Source: G942493275 sp942493275
GTDB lineage: Bacteria; Actinomycetota; Coriobacteriia; Anaerosomatales; PHET01
DNA length: 64,000 bases
Direction of reading: 5' to 3'
Assembly: GCA_942493275.1 (NCBI GenBank)
Contig: OW818687.1
Span: forward strand, 868,001-932,000
The notes beneath the pieces are model-generated. The model was not told where the DNA came from. It made no database searches and saw only the letters and a program-made list of their open reading frames with translations. Positions 46,409 to 56,173 of this stretch are shown piece by piece; the first letter of the stretch is position 1, and every line of letters starts with the position of its first letter. Made by a program: the position numbers and the translations under genes.

Positions 46409-49309
46409 CTATCCCGCGGCGCCTCCGCCGACGCTCTGAACCGCCGAGTGGGCGTGAAGCTCCTGCTCGGTATCCATTGGCTCAGGCTTGAGGTCGAACG
46501 TGACCTTCTTCACCGTGCCGGTGAAGGCGTAGGGCGCCATGGCGTGGTACGCGCGATCGACGATCAGGCCATTATCCCGTCCGACGTCCATCCCGGCGTA
46601 GCTGGAGAATGCGATCGGGACTGTCCGGTCGATCCGCCCCTCGCCGACCTTCTTGCCGTTCGCGAGCAGGGTGACCGTGCCGGCGGTACCCGGCTTGGGC
46701 TCGTCAGCATCGAACCTCATGCTGGCGATGTAGGATCCTGCGGGCACGGGCTCTGTCGCGACCGTCTTGTACTCCTCGACGCCAAGCATCGAGTAGGTGT
46801 AGGTGAGCCTACCCTCCGGATCCACCCACAGGGCGAAGCCGCCCATCTCGTCGCCATTGGCGACCAGCACTCCTTGGGCTCCGGCGTCAGGCACCGTGAT
46901 CTCGGCCTCGATCGCGAACGAGCGGCCGTAGATGCGGGGCACCATACCGCGCTGGACGTTCTGAACGTCGCCGTAGAAGTCGAAGCGCGTCACGGTCGGC
47001 AGCGGCGGGAGCATGCCGAAGAAGATCGACAGCCCTCCCAGAAGCGGGAGTGCCTTGTTGCGCTCGGCCTCCGCCCAGAAGAGCTCTTTGAGCTCGGCGA
47101 GCTTCTCCGGCTTCTGCTCGGCGAGGTCGTTGGCCTGCGAAAAGTCGTCAGGGAGGTAGTAGAGCTCCCACGTGTCGTTCTCGGGGTCGTAGACGCCGGG
47201 GGCGAGCTTGGCGATCATCGGCGGAGAGAAGTCCCACGGGACGCGGTCGATGCGGGCACACGCCCACCAGCCGTCCTTGTAGATGGCGCGGTTGCCCATC
47301 GACTCGAAGTACTGGACGGTGTGGCGCTCCTCAGCGTTAGCGTCGTCGAACGTGTGGACGAAGCTCGTGCCGTCCATCGGCTCCTGCTCGATGCCGTCGA
47401 CGGTCTTGGGCTCGGGGATGCCTGCGGCCTCGAGGATCGTGGGGCCCACGTCGATGCAGTGCGTGAACTGCGACCGTACGCCGCGCTCCTTGATGCGCTC
47501 CGGCCAGGCGACCACCATCGGGTCGCGCGTGCCGCCCAGATGACTACCGGTCTGCTTGCCCCACTGGAAGGGCGTGTTGCCTGCCCACGCCCACGCTGCG
47601 GCGTAGTGCGGAGCACTGTCGACCCCGCCCAAAGCCTCTACTCCGCCGTACTGGTCGATGAGCTCGAGCTGCTGCTCGGGGGTCAGCGGGATGCCGTTGA
47701 GGAACGTCATCTCGTTGAACGAGCCGGTGATAGTGCCCTCCATGCTCGCGCCGTTGTCGCCCCAGATGTAGACGATCAGCGTGTCTTCCAGATCGCCCAT
47801 CTCCTCGATCGAGTCGATCAGCCGGCCCACGTTCCAGTCCGCGTTCGCCGAGAAGCCCGCGAAGACCTCCATCTGGCGCGCGTAGAGCTGCTTCGCGGCA
47901 TCGTCGAGCGAGTCCCATGCGGGGAAGATGTCGGGGCGAGGCGTAAGCTCGGTCTCGGGCGGGATGATCCCGAGCTCCTTCTGACGAGCGAACACTTCCT
48001 CGCGATACTTGTCCCAGCCGCCGTCGAAGGCGCCCTTGTACTTGTCGGACCACTCGGGGCCAACGTGGTGCGGGGCATGCGCGCAACCGGTCGAGTAGTA
48101 GATGAACCACGGCTTCTCGCTGTCCTGAGCGCGGACGCTGTGGATCCACTCGACGGCCTTGTCGGTGATGTCGTCGGGGAAGTAGTACTGCTTCCCGTCA
48201 GCGCCTTCGGGCACGCCGATGATCGAGTTGTCCTGGACGATGATCGGGTCGTACTGCCCGGCGGCGCCGCTCAGGAAGCCCCACCAGTGATCGAAACCCC
48301 AGCCGCACGGCCAGCGGTCGAACGGACCCGCCGCACCCTGAACGTTATCGGGGGTGAGGTGCCACTTGCCGAACCCCGCGGTGACGTAGCCGTTGTCGCG
48401 CAAGACGCGAGCGACGGGCGCACAGCTCTTGGGGACGGCGGCGGTATAGCCGGGGAATGGGCCGGGATACTCGGCGATGGAACCGAACCCCACGCGGTGC
48501 TGATTGCGTCCGGTGAGTAGCGCCGAGCGGGTCGGCGAGCAGATGGCCGTGACGTGGAAGCGGTTGTAGGAGAGTCCCGACTCAGCGACGCGCGTGAGCG
48601 CGGGAGTGTCGATCGGCCCACCGAAGGTACTCGGGTTGCCAAAGCCGGCGTCGTCGATCAGGACCACGAGCACGTTGGGCGCGCCTTCGGGAGCCTTGGG
48701 TCCGGGGATCATCGACCAGTCGGGCACCGCCGTGTCGAGAGTTCGGCCGATCGCGCCGCCAAAGGCCCGGTCCGGGATCGGCAGGTGCGTCCGGTCCGGC
48801 GCGAACTTGCCCATCGCCTCGGCGAGTGAGGACTTGAGTTGCTTCACGCCGCCCTCATCGGCCTGCGCCACCGACTTGATCAGCGCACCCTGAAGCGCCT
48901 GTTCCACCGCCAGCAAGTGGTCGTCCTTGAACATCGCGATGATGCCCGCAGAGCCGAGCGGCAGGTTCTCGCCGATCTTGTCCTTGATGCCGCTCTTGAG
49001 CTGATGATCGACGAAGGTACCGGCGAGCGCTCCGCCCGCGGCACCAAGAGCGATCGCCGGGAGCAGGGCGGGGGCGAACAGCCCCACAACCACGCCCACG
49101 CCGCCACCCCAGCCAGCGCCCTTGCGGCCCCTGCTGTTACCGGTATCGGCAATGGTGACATTGCCCTCGGTATCGCGACTGACCAGAATCGCGCCCTCGA
49201 TCTTCACCTTCTTGGAGCCGACGGCCTCCACCAGCCCGTCGAAGTCCTTCTGCGCGACGCCGATGCTTTGGTAACCCGCGACAAGGACGTCGTTGATTGA
49301 ATCGGCCAT
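46409..49309 (-). CDS. arylsulfatase with an N-terminal DUF1269-like domain
   Basis: 966 residues. Residues 5-165 form a membrane-associated DUF1269-like domain (VEAVGSKKVKIEGAILV, then a Gly-rich hydrophobic stretch VGVVVGLFAPALLPAIALGA). The sulfatase domain starts near 210 (NVLVVLIDDAGFG), and the formylglycine site is C257-S-P-T-R (CSPTRSALLTGR); GKWHL, an H-x-P and DNGAS follow. A C-terminal beta-sandwich (about 790-945) ends the protein. No signal peptide is seen, so it may act in the cytoplasm or at the membrane. Sulfatases release sulfate from esters; a maturase gene follows in the operon. GGGGG precedes the ATG. Confidence 0.9.
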   Translation of the reverse strand: MADSINDVLVAGYQSIGVAQKDFDGLVEAVGSKKVKIEGAILVSRDTEGNVTIADTGNSRGRKGAGWGGGVGVVVGLFAPALLPAIALGAAGGALAGTFVDHQLKSGIKDKIGENLPLGSAGIIAMFKDDHLLAVEQALQGALIKSVAQADEGGVKQLKSSLAEAMGKFAPDRTHLPIPDRAFGGAIGRTLDTAVPDWSMIPGPKAPEGAPNVLVVLIDDAGFGNPSTFGGPIDTPALTRVAESGLSYNRFHVTAICSPTRSALLTGRNQHRVGFGSIAEYPGPFPGYTAAVPKSCAPVARVLRDNGYVTAGFGKWHLTPDNVQGAAGPFDRWPCGWGFDHWWGFLSGAAGQYDPIIVQDNSIIGVPEGADGKQYYFPDDITDKAVEWIHSVRAQDSEKPWFIYYSTGCAHAPHHVGPEWSDKYKGAFDGGWDKYREEVFARQKELGIIPPETELTPRPDIFPAWDSLDDAAKQLYARQMEVFAGFSANADWNVGRLIDSIEEMGDLEDTLIVYIWGDNGASMEGTITGSFNEMTFLNGIPLTPEQQLELIDQYGGVEALGGVDSAPHYAAAWAWAGNTPFQWGKQTGSHLGGTRDPMVVAWPERIKERGVRSQFTHCIDVGPTILEAAGIPEPKTVDGIEQEPMDGTSFVHTFDDANAEERHTVQYFESMGNRAIYKDGWWACARIDRVPWDFSPPMIAKLAPGVYDPENDTWELYYLPDDFSQANDLAEQKPEKLAELKELFWAEAERNKALPLLGGLSIFFGMLPPLPTVTRFDFYGDVQNVQRGMVPRIYGRSFAIEAEITVPDAGAQGVLVANGDEMGGFALWVDPEGRLTYTYSMLGVEEYKTVATEPVPAGSYIASMRFDADEPKPGTAGTVTLLANGKKVGEGRIDRTVPIAFSSYAGMDVGRDNGLIVDRAYHAMAPYAFTGTVKKVTFDLKPEPMDTEQELHAHSAVQSVGGGAAG

Positions 49310-49326
49310 GCTGTTCCCCCCTTGCA

Positions 49327-51060
49327 CTATATGAACGGCTCTGGCGTCTTACCATCCGTAAGTCCACCACTGACTGCCAATTTCCCTTCCGAGGTCTCGC
49401 CGAGCCATCGCTCAGCGGCCTCAATCGCAACCCCCAGCGAGGCGGTCAGCGTTGGCTGTGCCTCGCAGACTCTCTCCTCCCCCAGCGCGGCGAGGATTCC
49501 CGTGCGCGCCAGCTGCTCCCTCAGCTCCGGACCGACCCCCGAGAGCAGCAGGATTCCCTCGGCGGCCTCGATCTCGGAGCGATACCGCTCGACGAGCGCG
49601 AGGAACGTGCTCCCGACGTCGGTGCGCCCCCTGAGGCGGAGGATCACGGCAGGTCGATGCGAGCCAGCCGCCTTGGGCAGAAGCTTCGCGATTACCTCGG
49701 CGCCCGCGTAGAAGACACTGCCGTAGATGTCGAGGACGGTGACCTCCGCGGAGGGCAGCACCTCGGGGGCAGGGCTCTCCGAGAATGCGCCGCTCGCATC
49801 CCGCGAGAGCGTCACGACACGGACGTCGAGGGAGGCGCTGTACACGTACTGGACGATCGAGAGACCCACACCCAGCATCACCGCGTACTGCACCGGTATC
49901 GCGAGCGTCGCGACGAAGGTGACCGCCATGACCGTTCGCGCCTGCACGCTCGTCTGCCAGACCGTCTGCACACCGACGACGTCGATCGCGCGCACGCCGA
50001 CAATGACCAGCAGCGCCGCCAACGTCGTCAGCGGAATCATCTCGACCGCATCCGAGAGAAACAGCACGAGCATCGCGATGATCGGCCCGACTATGAAGTT
50101 GGCGAAACGCGACTTGCCGCCCATCTGGACAACCAGCGCTGTACTCGACACCGATCCGCCGACCGGCATGCCCCCGAAGATACCCGAGGCCGCGTTGCCG
50201 ATGCCTTGGCCGATGAAGTCACGGTTCATGTCCGGATACGTGCCGTCGGCGTTGGGGATTCCCTTGCTGACACCGGCGGCCTGAAGCAGGCCAACGACGG
50301 CGATTGACGCCCCGGGCACGATCATCCCGCCCACCAGCGCCAGAGACGGCAGCGTGAGCGACGGCAGCGCTGACGGGATGTTGGCCAGAGTCCCCACCGA
50401 CGGAAGTCCCAAGCCGAGCAGCGCGGCCGCTACGGCGGCTGCAACCAAGGCGATCAGGAACGCAAACTCCTTGGCCCGCGTCCGCTCGACCAGCAGTACG
50501 AGGGCGATGGTGAACAGGCCGATCGCGAGAATCTGAAGGTCAAACCGCCCCGGATGCAGGACCGTGTCGATGGTGCGCATGACCCGGCCGCCGGCGTCAC
50601 TGTCATAACCCGTCAGCCCTCCCAGCTGGGAAAGCACGATGTTGACGGCGACGCCGAGGAGGAAACCGCGCAGGACCGAGTTCGAGACGAACCGCACTGA
50701 CGAGCCCGCACGCACCAAGCCGAGCAGCACTTGCGTCGCGGCCACAACCAGCGTCAACACCACGAGCGCCTCCAGGCGCTCGTCCGCGCCGAGGCCTGCG
50801 AGTGAGTCGCCCACGATGAGCGCCATGGCGCCCGTCACAGCCACCGTCATGACCTGCGAGCCGGTGAACAGGGATGCCGCCGGCGTCCCCACCATGATCG
50901 CGTAGAGTCCCTGCAGGGGGCTCAGCCCCGCGAGCACCGCGTTCGCCATCGCGTCCGGGATGTTGGTGACCGCGTTGGTGATGCCGGCGATGACGTCTTG
51001 CTTGCTGATGCCGGGCAGGGACGACCGCGCACGCGACCGCCTGTCCTCCCTGCGGGCCAT
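49327..51060 (-). CDS. SulP-family anion transporter with STAS domain
   Basis: 577 residues: about twelve membrane segments with DAMANAVLAGLSPLQGLYAIMVGT near the start and GGMPVGGSVSSTALVVQMGG in the middle, and a C-terminal STAS domain (VTVLDIYGSVFYAGAEVIAKLL, GPELREQL). SulP proteins carry sulfate, bicarbonate or similar anions. ATG 51060 overlaps the stop of the maturase gene by one base. Position between sulfatase and maturase genes suggests sulfate as cargo. Confidence 0.9.
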   Translation of the reverse strand: MARREDRRSRARSSLPGISKQDVIAGITNAVTNIPDAMANAVLAGLSPLQGLYAIMVGTPAASLFTGSQVMTVAVTGAMALIVGDSLAGLGADERLEALVVLTLVVAATQVLLGLVRAGSSVRFVSNSVLRGFLLGVAVNIVLSQLGGLTGYDSDAGGRVMRTIDTVLHPGRFDLQILAIGLFTIALVLLVERTRAKEFAFLIALVAAAVAAALLGLGLPSVGTLANIPSALPSLTLPSLALVGGMIVPGASIAVVGLLQAAGVSKGIPNADGTYPDMNRDFIGQGIGNAASGIFGGMPVGGSVSSTALVVQMGGKSRFANFIVGPIIAMLVLFLSDAVEMIPLTTLAALLVIVGVRAIDVVGVQTVWQTSVQARTVMAVTFVATLAIPVQYAVMLGVGLSIVQYVYSASLDVRVVTLSRDASGAFSESPAPEVLPSAEVTVLDIYGSVFYAGAEVIAKLLPKAAGSHRPAVILRLRGRTDVGSTFLALVERYRSEIEAAEGILLLSGVGPELREQLARTGILAALGEERVCEAQPTLTASLGVAIEAAERWLGETSEGKLAVSGGLTDGKTPEPFI

Positions 51061-52367
51061 CAGGCGGCCCCGTGGCAGTGCTTGAACTTGCGACCGCTCC
51101 CGCAGGGGCACGCGTCGTTGCGTCCGGCCCCGGCAAACGCCTCAGCACGGGCGCGGTCGCCTTGGGCCACCAGCTCCATGATCTCGGCCGGCGCGCGTTC
51201 CGCCGCGAGCAGCCGGGCCATCACCGACATCGGCTCGTGAACGTGCCGGTAGAACGCGAGGTAGCCGTCGCACAGGTAGTTGGCGTCCGGACCCTCCTCG
51301 GTCGGCATGAAGCGATCCTTGGGGCAACCGCCCTGGCACGCGAACGCGACCGGGCAGTCCAGGCACTTGTGAGGCATCGTCTCCCTCTTCGCCAGTCCGA
51401 AGGCTCGCTGCGCCTCAGACTCGACCAGCTCCGAGAGGGAGTGCTGGGCCAGCGACCCAAGGCGATGCTCAGGATCAACGAAGTGGTCGCATGAGTACAC
51501 GTCTCCGTTGAACTCGAGCGCAAGCGCCCGACCGCACGTCGGCGCGTGTACGCACAGTGGGTTTCCCGCGCCGGCCCACGCAGCGAGCGCCACGTCGAAG
51601 TCCTGCACGTAGACCTCGCCGACGTCGCGTCGCACCCAGACATCAAAGACGTCTTTGAGGAAGGCTCCGTAGCCGGAGGCAGAAATCGAACGATCGGTCA
51701 CGCCTGCTCCGACGGGAGTGGCCATATCATCGACCGGGCGCTCCACGATCGGGATGAGCTGGATGTAGCGGGCGCCTGCCTCGTCGCGCAGGAACTCGTA
51801 TATCTCGGCGCCGCGTCCCTCGCTGGCTCTGTTCACGGTGGTCAGGGCGTTCCAGTCCACGTGAGCATCGTCGAGGCAGCGGATGGCGCGCACCACCGAC
51901 TCGAGGGTGCCTCGGCCGGACGCGTCATGGCGGAACACATCGTGGACGTCAGCGGGGCCGTCGATACTCACCCCGACGAGGAAGCCGTTATCGGAGAAGA
52001 ACGTCGCCCATTCCTCGTCGACCAGCGTGGCGTTGGTCTGGATCGAGTACACCGGCGTCTGCCGTGGCCCTCGGTGACGTTCGGCCGCCGTTACCGCGGC
52101 CCGGAAGAAGTCGAGGCCCATGAGGGTGGGCTCGCCGCCTTGGAACGCGACGCTGACCTCGCCGTCGGGGTGGGCGGCGAAGAGCCCGCGGACGTACGTG
52201 TCGAGGTCCTCTTCGGACATGCGCTGGCGCTCGTGCGGGTACAGCGCGGATTTTCCGAGGAAGAAGCAGTAGTCGCATGCGAGGTTGCAGGCTGAGCCAG
52301 TCGGCTTGGCCAGAAGGTGAAACGGCTCCGCAGTGCCGACTGGAGCGATCGAGCCTGTCTCTTCCAC
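51060..52367 (-). CDS. anaerobic sulfatase maturase (radical SAM)
   Basis: 435 residues. CNLACDYC (Cys 27, 31 and 34) binds the radical SAM 4Fe-4S cluster; GGEPTLMG is the SAM-binding loop. A SPASM region with further Cys (CVHAPTCGRALALEF, CDHF, CLDCPVAFACQGGC) binds auxiliary clusters. A SEC-C zinc motif (CPCGSGRKFKHCHG) closes the protein, which is unusual for this family. It would convert Cys 257 of the neighbouring sulfatase to formylglycine without oxygen. The GTG at 52367 (GGAGG seven bases before) is preferred to a GTG at 52391. Confidence 0.92.
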   Translation of the reverse strand: MEETGSIAPVGTAEPFHLLAKPTGSACNLACDYCFFLGKSALYPHERQRMSEEDLDTYVRGLFAAHPDGEVSVAFQGGEPTLMGLDFFRAAVTAAERHRGPRQTPVYSIQTNATLVDEEWATFFSDNGFLVGVSIDGPADVHDVFRHDASGRGTLESVVRAIRCLDDAHVDWNALTTVNRASEGRGAEIYEFLRDEAGARYIQLIPIVERPVDDMATPVGAGVTDRSISASGYGAFLKDVFDVWVRRDVGEVYVQDFDVALAAWAGAGNPLCVHAPTCGRALALEFNGDVYSCDHFVDPEHRLGSLAQHSLSELVESEAQRAFGLAKRETMPHKCLDCPVAFACQGGCPKDRFMPTEEGPDANYLCDGYLAFYRHVHEPMSVMARLLAAERAPAEIMELVAQGDRARAEAFAGAGRNDACPCGSGRKFKHCHGAA

Positions 52368-52544
52368 TCCCCGCCCTCCACAGTGCGCCACAGTCTCGGG
52401 TTCCGGCGGTCATGTCGCCAATCCGTGAGTCTCTCCATGAGTGGGAACCATCAGTACCGGGAACACCTCATAGGTACCCGTTCAGGAGGCGGCATATTCC
52501 CGGACGAGGTCAGCCAGTTGTGCGAGGGCGGAAGGAGAACGGCA

Positions 52545-53099
52545 ATGGGACTGAGAGATCGCGGGGGGAGCGGGCCCGGCATCGGTGGAGGTCTGCGAGG
52601 GGGCGGCGCGGGGGGACCCCTGCGCTACCAGATGCGCGAGAAGATGTTCTCGATCGGCGACGACGCCTGGATCGAGGACTCCAACGGCAACAAGGCCTTC
52701 AAGGCCGACGGTAAGGCGCTGCGCGTCCGCAGCACGTTCGTCCTCGAGGATGCATCCGGGAACGAGGTCGCGTCCATCCAGGAGAAGATGCTTCGCATCA
52801 AAGACACCATGGAAATCGAGCGCGGCGGACGCTCCATCGCGAAGGTTAAGAAGGCGTTGGTCTCCCCCCTGCGCGACAGGTACAAGGTCGAGTTGGACGG
52901 TCGCGGCGAGTGGGACGTACAGGGCAACATCACCTCACATGAGTACGAGATCACCGATGGCCGAGACAAGGTCGCCGAGGTCTCGATGAAGTGGTTCCGG
53001 GTGCGTGACACCTACGGCATCGAGGTCACCCCCGGCCAGGACGTCGGGCTCGTGCTCGCGGTGGCGGTGGCACTGGACGAGATGCGCCGCGGTGCCTAG
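52545..53099 (+). CDS. LURP-one/scramblase-like protein
   Basis: 184 residues, cytoplasmic. After a Gly-rich start (GSGPGIGGGLRGGGAGG) comes a 12-stranded barrel-like LURP-one-related domain: YQMREKMFSIGDDAWIED, FVLEDASGNEVASIQEKML, YEITDGRDKVAEVSMKWF, YGIEVTPGQD and a final hydrophobic helix. The family includes tubby-like and scramblase-like proteins that bind membranes; function in bacteria unknown. AAGGAG is seven bases before the ATG. Divergent from the maturase gene. Confidence 0.85.
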   Translation: MGLRDRGGSGPGIGGGLRGGGAGGPLRYQMREKMFSIGDDAWIEDSNGNKAFKADGKALRVRSTFVLEDASGNEVASIQEKMLRIKDTMEIERGGRSIAKVKKALVSPLRDRYKVELDGRGEWDVQGNITSHEYEITDGRDKVAEVSMKWFRVRDTYGIEVTPGQDVGLVLAVAVALDEMRRGA

Positions 53100-53108
53100 C
53101 GAGGCTGC

Positions 53109-53756
53109 ATGACGCCGACATCTGAGGCCGTCGCGACCATTGCGCCTCGCCTGACGACTCCGCGCAGCGCGGGAGTCGCGGGGGTCCTTTTCGCCGTGCT
53201 GTTCGGATCGGCTCTGCTGGTGATGAGGGAGTCGGTGTCGCTATCTGCCTCGGGACTGGCTGAGGGGTTCTCGGAAGGGCTTCGCACCAGCGCGTCACTG
53301 GCCGCGCTGTACCTCATACCGTTCGCGGGAATCGCGTTCCTCTGGTTCATCGGCGTCGTGAGAGACCGCGTCGGCGAGCATGAGGACCGCTTCTTCGCAA
53401 CCGTGTTTCTGGGCGCGGGGCTGCTGTTCATCGCGATGATGTTCGGTGCGTCGTCGATCATCGCGGCAATGCTCACGCTGGAGCGGCCCACGCCTGCCAC
53501 GGCCGACCTGGCCCGGTCCATAGCGCGCGCCATGCTTTACATATACGGCGCACGCAGTGCCGGCGTGTTCACCTTGGTGACGTCCACGATCATCCTGCGC
53601 ACCGGCGTCGCCCCACGCTGGATCGCCTTGCTGGGATTTGCGACCGGCCTGACGCTCCTGCTGAGCGTGCAGTACTTCGATCTGATCATCTTGCTGTTCC
53701 CGTCGTGGGTGGCGATTCTCAGCATCCTGGTACTGATTCACGCGCGGAAGACCTGA
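53109..53756 (+). CDS. multi-pass membrane protein
   Basis: 215 residues with six hydrophobic segments (for example GVLFAVLFGSALLVM, ALYLIPFAGIAFLWFIGVV, VFLGAGLLFIAMMFGA, SVQYFDLIILLFPSWVAIL). Loops are short. No transporter motif is seen. Nine bases after the LURP-one-related gene, so co-transcribed with it. Confidence 0.65.
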   Translation: MTPTSEAVATIAPRLTTPRSAGVAGVLFAVLFGSALLVMRESVSLSASGLAEGFSEGLRTSASLAALYLIPFAGIAFLWFIGVVRDRVGEHEDRFFATVFLGAGLLFIAMMFGASSIIAAMLTLERPTPATADLARSIARAMLYIYGARSAGVFTLVTSTIILRTGVAPRWIALLGFATGLTLLLSVQYFDLIILLFPSWVAILSILVLIHARKT

Positions 53757-53811
53757 TTTCCACGCGGACGGGGAACATTCCAAACTAACGACGACCGACC
53801 GAGGGGGACCA

Positions 53812-54096
53812 ATGGGTTGCTGTCTGTTCGCCATCCTGGTTGCGGGAATGCCGCGCTTGGCTTTCCTTATGTGGTGGCTGTTCCAGCCGTTCCGCATGAA
53901 CACCACGTTTGACACGTTCCTGTGGCCGCTCGTCGGCGTCATCTTCGCGCCGTGGACGACGATCATGTACGTGCTCGTCTTCCCAGCGGGAATCACGGGC
54001 TTCGACTGGGTGTGGCTTGCTCTCGCGGCGATAATCGACATCGGCACGTATGGCGGCAACTGGCGCGCGCGCAGCACGATGAGCTCCGGTACCTAG
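53812..54096 (+). CDS. small membrane protein
   Basis: 94 residues with three hydrophobic segments, starting GCCLFAILVAGMPRLAFL, then PLVGVIFAPWTTIMYVLVF, then FDWVWLALAAIIDIGTYG. The segment FAPWTTIMYV with the ending GGNWRAR is often seen in short actinobacterial membrane proteins. GAGGGGGA before the ATG. Function unknown. Confidence 0.75.
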   Translation: MGCCLFAILVAGMPRLAFLMWWLFQPFRMNTTFDTFLWPLVGVIFAPWTTIMYVLVFPAGITGFDWVWLALAAIIDIGTYGGNWRARSTMSSGT

Positions 54097-54111
54097 CCCG
54101 CACTCGGCACC

Positions 54112-54789
54112 CTAGAGGAACAGGTTGTACAGGCCCTTCAGGGTGAGTGCGAGGCCGAACCCGAACATCAGCACTTCCATGATCGCAGCGGCACGGGCCG
54201 TGATGTTCCGCTTCCAGCGGGTCAGCACGGCCCGTGACCTGTCTCCGCCAATGAAGTAGACGGCGACGGGCAGCAGGATCGTCGTGCTGGCAACCAGAAC
54301 GTAGACGGTCGCAGCCGTGGTCTCCTGCGACGGCAGTAGGCGCGCCTGGCTGATCGCGAGACCCGCCGAGATCGCCAGAGCGAGGTTCTTGGGGCTCGTC
54401 ATCGCGTTCGAGAGCGCGACGAGCGCACCGCCGAGGGGCGAAAGGTTGTCGACCGCCGCGACCCACCTTGGCGCCGCGGTCGGATCCTCCGAGCGGAACC
54501 TCCCCCGTCGTGACAGAACCGCCGTGGCGACCAGCCCGACGCCGAAGAGCACGGTGATGATGCCCTCGGACTCGAGGTCGAGCCCTGCCGGCGGACTCGT
54601 GATTCGACCGGCGAAGCTGATCGCGATGGTGATCGCGGCCGCATTGCCCACGACCCACGCCGTGAGGAAGATGATGCTGCTCACGGCCGCGCGACGGGTA
54701 AGCAGGATGATGATGACGGCGACGATCGGCAGCGGACTTGCCGCCACGCCGAGCGCCGAGGTGAGTACCGATGGCCAGACTTCCTGCAT
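54112..54789 (-). CDS. GAP-family (Sap-like) membrane protein
   Basis: 225 residues with six membrane segments. ASPLPIVAVIIILLT near the start and NAMTSPKNLALAISAG in the middle mark the GAP/Sap family (related to LysE exporters), which in mycobacteria helps move cell-wall lipids. GGAGG lies before the ATG. Convergent with 53812-54096; divergent from the PASTA gene. Confidence 0.85.
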   Translation of the reverse strand: MQEVWPSVLTSALGVAASPLPIVAVIIILLTRRAAVSSIIFLTAWVVGNAAAITIAISFAGRITSPPAGLDLESEGIITVLFGVGLVATAVLSRRGRFRSEDPTAAPRWVAAVDNLSPLGGALVALSNAMTSPKNLALAISAGLAISQARLLPSQETTAATVYVLVASTTILLPVAVYFIGGDRSRAVLTRWKRNITARAAAIMEVLMFGFGLALTLKGLYNLFL

Positions 54790-54960
54790 CGGACAATCCT
54801 CCGTGTCGCTGGTTGCGGGCCCACACGAGGCCTAACCGACAGGTTATCGCACCACACGCCTGTGGGTACTGAAACATTCGTGACGGTATCGAATGGTGCT
54901 AGCATCGACTCGACGGTCCGAAGGACGGCCACGTGGCTTCCGACAGAAAGGGGTGCTGCC

Positions 54961-56094
54961 GTGAGTAGCCCCGAGCAGAACAAGCGAACCGCGCTCATCA
55001 TCGGCGGAATTGCACTCGCGGTCCTGGTCATCGCCGGGCTGTGGTGGTTCATGGGCCGCACCACGGTCCCCAACGTCACCGGCCTGTCCGAGCAAGAGGC
55101 GCTCGTCGCGCTCGAGGGCGCGGGCCTCTCGGCGGGCGAGAAGACCGTTGAGGCGACACTTTCCGCCGCCCCAGGAACCGTGCTCTCCCAGACGCCGGCG
55201 GCAGACGAGTCGGTGGCTCGCGAGACTGCCGTCGATCTGGTAGTCGCCGCCGCGCCCACCGTGGTGGTTCCCGATGTTGTTGGCACCGGGTCGGCCGAAG
55301 CCGAGGCTCAGCTCGCCGAGAGCGGCCTGATCGTCGGCAGCGTCACCGCCGAGTACACCGATGATGCGCCTGCCGGCGAGGTCATCGCTCAGTCGCCCGA
55401 AAGCGGCACGGAGGTGCGCGTGGCCAGCGCGGTCGCGCTCCAGGTATCCGCCGGGCCGACCCAGGGCGCAGTTCCAAATGTAGTCGGACTCAGCTCCTCG
55501 GATGCCGTCGCGACGCTCGAGTCGGCCGGCTTCAAGGTCACCCAGAAGAAGCAGTCGAGCGAGAGCGTTGCGTCGGGCGACGTGCTCGCGCAAACCCCGA
55601 CCGCGGGCACTGTCGCCACCGAGGGCAGCACCGTCACGATCACCGTGTCGACCGGCGCACCCGCGCCAGCGCCCGCGCCTGCTGAGCCGGCTGCACCAGA
55701 GCCCGCTCCCCCGACCGACGGCGGCACGGAGCCTGAAGTTCCCCCCGCCACCGAGACGCCCGAGCGTCCGGGCGCAGGGCCCTCACTGGCAGAGGTACCC
55801 GACTTCGTGGGCATGGGACCGCTCGAGGCGTTCCTGGCCGCACGCAAGGCGAACCTCCAGGTCGCCATCGAGTGGGGTCCTTCTGAAGATGCGATCCTGA
55901 AGGTCATCGAGCAAGATCCGGCCGCGGGCGCCGACGTCGACCAGGGCACCGTCGTCACCATAACCATCGGGATGCCGTCGTTCCTGTTCGAGGGCGTGTC
56001 GATCCAGCCGCTGCCGGCCGAGCCCGAGGGCGAGGTCGAGCAGCCGATCGCGCCGGCACCGGAGGCGGACGAGAGCTCCGCTCCCGCGCAGTAG
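54961..56094 (+). CDS. membrane-anchored PASTA-repeat protein
   Basis: 377 residues: one membrane segment (residues 10-30, ALIIGGIALAVLVIAGLWWF), then three PASTA repeats starting at VPNVTGLS, VPDVVGTG and VPNVVGLS, a Pro/Ala/Glu linker of about 60 residues, and a fourth repeat VPDFVGMG. PASTA units bind peptidoglycan or muropeptides, usually on PknB kinases and penicillin-binding proteins. No kinase or transpeptidase domain is present. GTG at 54961 follows GGGG; the frame opens 33 codons earlier. Likely a cell-wall sensor or scaffold. Confidence 0.85.
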   Translation: MSSPEQNKRTALIIGGIALAVLVIAGLWWFMGRTTVPNVTGLSEQEALVALEGAGLSAGEKTVEATLSAAPGTVLSQTPAADESVARETAVDLVVAAAPTVVVPDVVGTGSAEAEAQLAESGLIVGSVTAEYTDDAPAGEVIAQSPESGTEVRVASAVALQVSAGPTQGAVPNVVGLSSSDAVATLESAGFKVTQKKQSSESVASGDVLAQTPTAGTVATEGSTVTITVSTGAPAPAPAPAEPAAPEPAPPTDGGTEPEVPPATETPERPGAGPSLAEVPDFVGMGPLEAFLAARKANLQVAIEWGPSEDAILKVIEQDPAAGADVDQGTVVTITIGMPSFLFEGVSIQPLPAEPEGEVEQPIAPAPEADESSAPAQ

Positions 56095-56113
56095 CGCTGA
56101 CCGCAGAACCGGA

Positions 56114-56149
56114 AAGGGCCCCCGGCTTGATGCCGGGGGCCCTTCTTGT
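56114..56149. terminator. strong bidirectional terminator
   Basis: AAGGGCCCCCGGC (56114-56126) pairs perfectly with GCCGGGGGCCCTT (56132-56144) round a five-base loop and is followed by CTTGT. It separates the convergent PASTA and cardiolipin synthase genes. Confidence 0.9.
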
Positions 56150-56173
56150 GTGCGCTGCTGCGGTAGTGCTCGG

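Noticed and set aside
46448..48520. 690-codon plus-strand frame opposite the sulfatase
   Set aside because: Antisense shadow of a gene with clear motifs (CSPTR, GKWHL). Composition is Val/Arg/Asp/Gly-rich with no recognisable domain.
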